Source: Saururus chinensis
Lineage: Eukaryota; Streptophyta; Magnoliopsida; Piperales; Saururaceae
Assembly: GCA_035235625.1 (NCBI GenBank)
Contig: CP141147.1
Coordinates: 10,653,001-10,717,000, forward strand
Direction: 5' to 3'
Length of the DNA stretch: 64,000 nt
Part shown: positions 58,701 through 64,000 of the stretch, piece by piece
How the letters are laid out: each line of letters starts with the position of its first letter
How positions within the stretch are numbered: the first letter of the stretch is position 1
Notes under the pieces: model-generated
The model's database searches: none
What the model saw: only the letters and a program-made list of their open reading frames with translations
Told to the model about the DNA's origin: nothing
Translations under genes and position numbers: made by a program

Positions 58701-61700
58701 ACCTATGACGAACATTTAATTGAAACTTCCTATATTTCTTACCATGAAATCTATCTAACTCTTTAAATTCTTGTATTCTAGAAGGTGAAGAAGTGATATG
58801 TAACAAAGTATTTATAATTAAATGAATATGGGGTTTAACTACATTTCGACCATCTTGAACAAATAGATTAATTATGTAACATGCACACCTAATATGAAAC
58901 TTAAGGGACTCCATTATATTAATGTGATGACAATGAGATTCTAAAAGTTTTACAATGTTATTATTATTAGAAGCATTATCTAAAGTAATAGACAATTTTA
59001 TCTTTAATTGAAAATTCATTTAAAATAGAAATCTATGATTTTTCAATAATTGAGGCCGAATGATGATATTCTATCATATTAAAATAGATTATTCTCTTAT
59101 TAATCTCCATTTATCATCTACAAAATGAGTTGTAACACATACATATCTAATGTCTTGGTTTCTAGTCTATATAATGAAAGTTAAAGAAATCTTACATGGA
59201 ATAGTAAGTCAAGTGTTTATAAGTTATATCTTGTACTCCTTTTATTGTTTACAAATGTTCTTGCATAAGAGTGTTGCATGAGATTTTGTTGAATGTGGTT
59301 GAGAGCTTGCCTCACCTAGGTCTTGCACTGAGCATCATCGACAAAGGAGAAGGGTTGTTCGGTGCGTACAATATACTTCAAGAGCTCCCTTCGGTTTACA
59401 TCTTGATTGAAAGTGAAAGTGCTAAGAGAGGTGGAGAAGGCGCTCAAGGCACCTAGTTGGGATTGTTTGGGGTCCTTTGGGCTATGCTTGACAGAGCATG
59501 ATTTACCATGTTAGACAAGATGTCTGGTATCCCCACTTCAAATGCTTAGGATTGTTTTGTAATAGTTACATTCAGCTTTTACAATCTTCACTCTAGGTTT
59601 GTTAGGAGTACCTCATTTCCCATTGAAGTTTGTCGCTTTTTAATTTCCCTAGTCGTTAAAGGCATTATTGGAAGTCCATAATCTTCAGGAGTACCTCATT
59701 TGGGAAAATTAGTTAAGACTACATTATTGTTGGCATTGTAGTGGAAGGAAGAAGAGGCATTGTAGTGGGAGTGGGACACCATTTTCTAAAAAAAATAAAT
59801 AATAGCAAATTAAGAGGAGAAAGAATAGGCAAATTAAAGTGAAAATTTAAATTACTTAGCATTAACTCAAAATTATAAAATAAAAATTACTTTATGCTTG
59901 ATGATTGATTTGAACTTGCCCACTTGATGCTTTAATAAAAATGAAAATGAGGAGGCTTGATAGTTGTGACTTGTACTTGAGAGGAAGTTCTTATTCTTGA
60001 GGCTTGAGAGCTTAATCTTGAATTTTAATTAAAAACAAAAATTAAAGAGATTGAGAGCTTAAGAGTATGGAGGAGAGAGTTAGAGTAGATGAAAGGGTGA
60101 TGAGAAGAGAAGGTTAAACCTCGCCTTTATCTATAGATTTTCAAATGTTCTTGAATGTGACTATTATTTTAATGTTAGTAAGGTTAAAATTGTCTTTTTG
60201 AGAGGTAGTGGTAATTTTGTAATTACAACCCCATCAAAAGGTTTTTTTTTTTTGAAAAAAAATTAGTTGCCCGAACGGCTATTATAGTCGTAAGATCGGA
60301 TTTAACATTTCCCACTCTAGTATAAATTTAGATCCATCGGCTGATCAATCTAAAATCTTGCCGGAAGAATTTTAGATTAAGGTAATTGATCAACCCTGGT
60401 ACTAATGCGAGCATGTGGGCTGGCTTGCAGCCCTGGGGTACTGAGCTTGCCGGCCTGTGGGCCTTAATATGCAGGCTTGGCCTGGTACCCCTTGCATGCT
60501 CGTGCGGTTTGAGCTCGGTACTGTAGCGGGCCGTGGGTTGGCCCGACCCATTTATGCCTGTAGTTGGGTGAAAGGCGAGAAATTTGGAATGAAAGGTGAG
60601 ATAATATAGAGAATTGGGGATAAGGAATTAGGGATTTAGGAGAAATTCTAATCTCTGCACTAATTTATAATCTCTCTTAAATGTTCTCTCGAATGAAATT
60701 AGGCTGAGCTTTTTCACTTAAATACCAAACTTTAATGGGCCTAACAATCTATCCAAGGAGCACATTAGCACTAACAAAAAGTAATTAACAAATAACCTTC
60801 AGCTAATTACCAAATAACCCCGTACTTACTGATACTTGAATAAGTCCCCTCATGCAGTGGTCACTAGGTCCCTAATGGCGATGGACCAACTCCTAGGGCT
60901 GAGTCCTAACATTCCACCTTTGCACCTGCTCCACCGCATCCTCTTGGTGGTCTTTGTTTCTTGTGCCATAGGAAGTGGGCCCACTGATGCTCTGGAATGC
61001 TACTGTACCATGGGGGTAATAGACTGTCATGAGGTCGAAGTGTGTCTTGTGCTTCATGTGTTTGGGCAGGGGATAAATGGTGTATACCAGACCAATAGGA
61101 GAGGGCAAAATGGGTAGGCCCAGTTGGAGTGAAGAGAAAGAGTCTGGACCTGCATGGAATGTAATGGTGATGATCTTCAAGATCTATTTAAAGCCTAATC
61201 AGTAATCTGTCTGAAATAGATCTAGTCTGACAAATTTTTTGTGCGTAATATGTTTGTAAACATATTAGAAAATATTTATTTAACCCTACAGTTTTTTTAC
61301 ATTTTTTCATTGTGCTAATTTATCAGAAACTTGGGCACTGAAGCAACTGGAATAATTGTTGCACTTGGTTATTGAAGTGCTGTCAATGAGGTTGCCATTT
61401 GGGTAGATACTAAAAATATGCAGGAGACAACTTGACTTTGTAATAGATTTAATTTTGTGTTGTATGTTTTTTTTTATTTACCTCACTGGCCTTTAGTTGT
61501 TTATTTTGTTAGATCAAGATTGTAGTTGTTTACTGTAGTCTCAGATTTAACTGAGTTCTGTATACTTATTTTCTCTGGAAACAGGTTTCACCAGGTGGAT
61601 AGCGAAGCTTTGACAATAGGCATCAATTTTTGGTGGCAGTCAGAGATGATGTTGAAGATGCTAAACCATATGGATGCTTATTATTTACGTAGAATAATAA

Positions 61701-62111
61701 GGAGGTTGATTCATCAAATCCTGTTGTACTTGTTTGCTGGTATTCTTTATTGTTGCATCTGTACTGCCGAAATTTACTGATTCTCTCTCTCTCTCTCTCT
61801 CATGGTGTTCGTAAATTCTGTTGATGATTGGGGCAGACTGGTGGACAAGGAAATGGTATGTCTCGTGAGTAGATTTTTTCATTCAATTAAATTTGGTTGA
61901 CAGAAATTAAATCATATCATAGCTAAGCTTCTTGGTACAGTATGAGAACAGAAACCTCTCTTGCTTTTCTACAAGTTACCAATCAAGGAAATCTCTTTCA
62001 TGTTATATATAATTCTTTTGCTTAGAGTCTGGTCAGGTTGGATCAACCTCCCCAGAAGAGTTGAATTATGCTATTTGCCCTATGGAAATTCAGCCTACCC
62101 AGATAAAAAAT
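49781..62111 (+). CDS. JMJ31: JmjC-domain (cupin_8) Fe(II)/2-oxoglutarate oxygenase, JMJ31-like, 3' end not resolved
   Basis: Eleven exons join in one open frame of 355 codons: 49781-49921, 50047-50124, 51236-51319, 51467-51628, 52000-52068, 54035-54161, 54413-54485, 54631-54747, 61585-61704, 61837-61855 and 62037-62111. All introns are GT/AG. The double-stranded beta-helix core is visible: facial triad His204-x-Asp206 (STHYDPHHN) and His286 (GWFHQVDSE), a likely 2-oxoglutarate-binding Lys219 (GRKQVVLWPP), and GDALFIPEGW and INFWWQSEM as expected of the JmjC/cupin_8 family. Family members hydroxylate or demethylate protein or RNA substrates in nucleus or cytosol; the substrate of this subgroup is not evident. 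The start was chosen as the first ATG of exon 1 (MNTEQEEVLG). Nothing is broken, so it is probably functional. The last exon(s) and stop lie after 62111, perhaps beyond the window. Exons 10 and 11 are less certain. Confidence 0.85.
50125..51235. other. Intron 2 of the JmjC gene
   Basis: AT-rich intron with a CT microsatellite and C-run at about 50466-50497 and a typical T-rich acceptor. No transposon or additional exon was recognised. Confidence 0.6.
52437..52720 (-). mobile_element. RTE-type LINE 3' end, truncated, in intron 5
   Basis: On the minus strand GTCAACCCCAAATTGTTGGG followed by AAAAGGTGTTACTTGATTATGAT resembles the widely shared 3' end of plant RTE-clade LINEs (CCGACCCCAATTTGTTGGGA then a short TTG/ATT-type tail). 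The part to 52720 is coding-like but decayed. It is 5'-truncated, as usual for LINEs. Confidence 0.55.
52877..53320 (+). pseudogene. Copia gag relic in intron 5 of the JmjC gene
   Basis: The frame contains KDGKAKTTILSYMGKVIEML then FEKQKTVKDVLL. This resembles the copia gag of 28242-28553 (NKVRSTILTFMEPKMEKLFE, MYKTTRVMLEVV) in spacing and many residues. The upstream half of the frame is hydrophobic intron sequence with no gag similarity. Only a fragment is present and no LTR was seen. Confidence 0.45.
54748..57530. other. First part of intron 8 of the JmjC gene
   Basis: This holds a GC-richer CT-rich block (54840-55130), the tandem repeat at 55131-55560, and a second gene-like CT/GC-rich block (55590-56230) whose frames are short and unrecognised, possibly captured coding sequence. 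The rest is AT-rich intron with no supported feature. Confidence 0.45.
55131..55560. repeat. Tandem repeat, about 190 bp, 2.3 copies
   Basis: Units begin GTGTAAGATAACCAAGTTT at 55131, 55325 and 55515. Each has AAAAGCTxGAGCCATTATGAA, then a TTTATTTATTTTAT run, CACATGCAA and ACTTGAACCCAGG. The last copy stops after about 70 bp. Copies differ at many positions. Confidence 0.75.
57531..60560 (-). mobile_element. Decayed autonomous-type hAT transposon in intron 8
   Basis: The left end TAGGGGTGGTAGCGGGCCGG and the right end read inward on the minus strand (CAGGCATAAATGGGTCGGGC) are hAT-type termini with sub-terminal GGGCC/GGCCC repeats at both ends (57545-57605 and 60410-60555). The minus strand encodes transposase fragments. 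The 8-bp flanks GTTTAGTG and TAGTTGGG do not match clearly, so the exact ends or the duplication are eroded. Confidence 0.75.
57860..59020 (-). pseudogene. hAT transposase (RICESLEEPER/Ac type) fragments
   Basis: Minus strand. 59019-58657 is an open stretch with ITLDNASNNNNIVKLL, FHIRCACYIINLFVQDG, ITSSPSRIQEFKEL and RHRWNSNYLMF, the central catalytic region of BED-finger hAT transposases. Further down (58620-58480) ELSRVYYATSCLMLSHLYEI follows. At 57975-57865 the C-terminal dimerisation block appears as IYFSTRGRVLNKRRSRLTAD. Stops between these parts show decay. The BED finger end was not recognised. Confidence 0.8.
60561..61584. other. End of intron 8 of the JmjC gene
   Basis: AT-rich intron. 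60836-61180 is GC-richer, with open frames on both strands and no recognised domain. The acceptor is CTCTGGAAACAG at 61584. Confidence 0.5.
61780..61801. repeat. CT microsatellite
   Basis: An uninterrupted (CT)n run in intron 9, about 35 bp before the acceptor of the 19-base exon; it may serve as part of a long polypyrimidine tract. Confidence 0.9.
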
Positions 62112-64000
62112 GTGAGCGCATTCTCCCACCCCCACTTTTTGGCAGCCCACCCCTCTTAACACAGTGGGTGGATATCTACTGCCTGTGTATAGCAGGGTGG
62201 GTGGGCTAAAACAGAGGGTGGCAAGCCTCTCATCCTTAGGCAAAAAGCTTAAGATATATAAATACATAGTTGATCATGCAATAATATTTCAATGTTCTAC
62301 ACTGTTTACCATCTGAAACCTCAATCTTGGCCACTCAAATGACAATCGATAGGCATGACCATTGAGATTTCGCCAAGATAGCACCATCTGGCAATAAACA
62401 AAAGCTGCACATGTAGCTGATGCTGCTTAAAAGATGCTGCAATAGTTGCAGAAACAAGTTGAGAAAAGGAAACCTTAATGCTTTAGGACATGTATAAAAA
62501 CAAGTTGAAAAAGGGGAAATTTTAAACTATCAAAGCTGTTGTAAGAATCCAACCTAGTTCTCATCAACTGTGGCCTAGATTTTTGCTCATGTAGGTCAGC
62601 ATTGCCAAGGTTTCTCTGTAACTAATTACCTTTCGTCATTGGCCTTGACCTCATTAAGACTTTTGTCTTCCTCTTTGTTTCATTTAGACATTCTAATCAT
62701 CGGAATGAAGAAACAATTTGGTGCTCCTATCAACCAACAATTTTCTTCTGATGTGTAATGAATGGATTTTTCTTTGTATGACGAATTGGTGTTGGACCAC
62801 TCCAATAATACAAGGCCTTATGGGGAATTGGTTGACATTAATAAAATAATAAAAAATCCATTTATAATGTGTGTAGGGGCACGGCATGAATTAGCCTCTT
62901 GAACTTTTGGCTTGCTTTGCATGACCCTGTGATATTTGTTTCTCTTGTTGCAACATGAGGCCTTGTGATGCTGCTTGATAAAATGAAAGATTCTTTTTCA
63001 CAACTTCCTATATGATACAATTTGATTAATAAATTAATAGGGTGTAGCAGGGAAGGTCTTGGAGGATGTGGATGTCAGATGTGCCATAAGCTTTCGCACC
63101 ATTTGTGTGAACAAACTTAATCCCTACTAGCAAGAATGCATATGCATTATGCGAGTATATACAGATTAAATAAGATAAAATAAAATAAATTAGAAATAAA
63201 ATGTGTTGAACAACGGCCTTCCTTGTATGCCAGTCATAATACATTATTTTGAGGATCACAATGATTATTATTTATACACAGAAGAAATCTCAGGCTAAAT
63301 ATTGTCATAAGTTGGCAATGAAATGGTGTCATAGGACTTTGTGTCATGGAGTATGTTATTCATATTGAGGACCAATTTGGCGGTGGGTCTCATTTAATAG
63401 ATCTCTTCGGAGGTTCTCTAAGGCACTAAAAATACGCAAATCCGAATATTTATAATATATGCAAAAATATAAAAACTTATTATAGAGAAGTGTACACTAT
63501 ATACGGGCTTACGAAAAAGTTCAAGAAAACATAGTCATGTGAGATCTCATTTGATAGAGCTGGTCGAGAGCTTTCTAATGATACCAAGAGCTTTCTAAAT
63601 ACCAAGAATGTGTGAATCCGAGTTGGGGAGTGCAAGATAAAATATTATAAAAGTTAAAAGCAACATAACCTAAAGTTTATCTATCGTTTTTGGGGATTAG
63701 GATGAGTTAAATAGGTGTAGAATAGGCATTAATAGTATAAAATGTGCATCCAAATTTATGAAAATTTTATGTGGAATCCTAGCTACTTGTTATAAGATTA
63801 TGAAAATTTGAATATTGTGAAGAAACATGCTTTTAAAGACTTGAAATTAGTGATTCACTTGAGATTTAAGATTTTATCTCCCATATTTACAATCTAGGTT
63901 TTTACTAGACCATTTTTTTTCTATTTGAAAATGGGAAATTTAGATTTTAAGGAATTTATAACCTATTTGTTGTATTTTATATGTTTATGGAATTTATCAA
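62112..64000. other. Sequence downstream of the last recognised JmjC exon
   Basis: Mostly AT-rich. A small inverted GGTGGGC/GCCCACC-type stretch lies at about 62140-62205. No exon continuing the JmjC protein, stop codon with poly(A) signal, or transposon could be assigned with confidence. The gene's last exon may lie here unrecognised or past the window end. Confidence 0.35.

Noticed and set aside
57523..60568. 8-bp target duplication for the intron-8 hAT element
   Set aside because: GTTTAGTG and TAGTTGGG share only a shifted core; I do not claim a duplication.
1..64000. CRISPR arrays, tRNA/rRNA genes, prokaryotic operons
   Set aside because: No regularly spaced identical repeats with unique spacers, no cloverleaf or rRNA signatures and no ribosome binding sites; all tandem repeats are eukaryotic satellites or minisatellites.

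Overview
The window is nuclear DNA of a flowering plant. It holds spliced genes with GT/AG introns (a JmjC oxygenase, a REV1-like fragment and an FtsH/M41-like fragment) and plant-type transposons (Pack-MULE, hAT, Ty1/copia, Tat/Athila-type and chromodomain Ty3/gypsy). Most of it is decayed transposon sequence; the species cannot be told from the window.

Left part (1-19.4 kb): a 1.65-kb Pack-MULE with long inverted repeats and a perfect 9-bp target duplication (175-1820) carries an unidentified gene fragment. Two correctly spliced REV1-like exons follow (2935-3211). After unassigned AT-rich DNA comes a three-exon pseudogene fragment of a chloroplast FtsH/M41-like protein on the minus strand (9609-10566), cut off where a Tat/Athila-type retrotransposon begins. 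That element has a tRNA-Asp primer site, gag and protease but no reverse transcriptase, and gives way to an array of ~313-bp satellite units (13842-15608). A second decayed gag lies at 18012-19073.

Centre (19.4-48.0 kb): a Russian-doll nest. A minus-strand Ty1/copia element (19430-48034) was split by a 4.63-kb LTR-like element (20946-25575) and by a minus-strand chromodomain Ty3/gypsy element (29715-47373). The gypsy element was split in its pol gene by a 3.1-kb LTR-like element (32111-40211), itself split by a 4.97-kb LTR-like element (34328-39300), and its 5' LTR was split by a 4.85-kb relative (42259-47110). The four LTR-like elements have TG...CA (or decayed TA...TA) ends and perfect 5-bp target duplications. 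They carry no visible gag-pol and look like very large solo LTRs. All share a small hairpin near their 3' end. Removing the insertions rejoins coding sequence: copia RT across 20.9/25.6 kb and gypsy RT across 32.1/40.2 kb.

Right part (48.0-64.0 kb): a 39-bp minisatellite and a ~1.05-kb non-autonomous hAT-like element end about 80 bp before the start codon of the one apparently intact host gene. This plus-strand JmjC/cupin-type Fe(II)/2-oxoglutarate oxygenase (JMJ31-like) has eleven exons between 49781 and 62111 and probably continues beyond. All its splice junctions keep the frame. Its 6.8-kb intron 8 contains a decayed hAT transposon, and intron 5 holds LINE and copia relics.

I found no CRISPR array, rRNA or tRNA gene, operon or other prokaryote-type system. 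The interest lies in the transposon nest, the family of huge solo LTRs, the retroelement-linked satellite, and G-to-A type decay of tryptophan codons in the gag relics.
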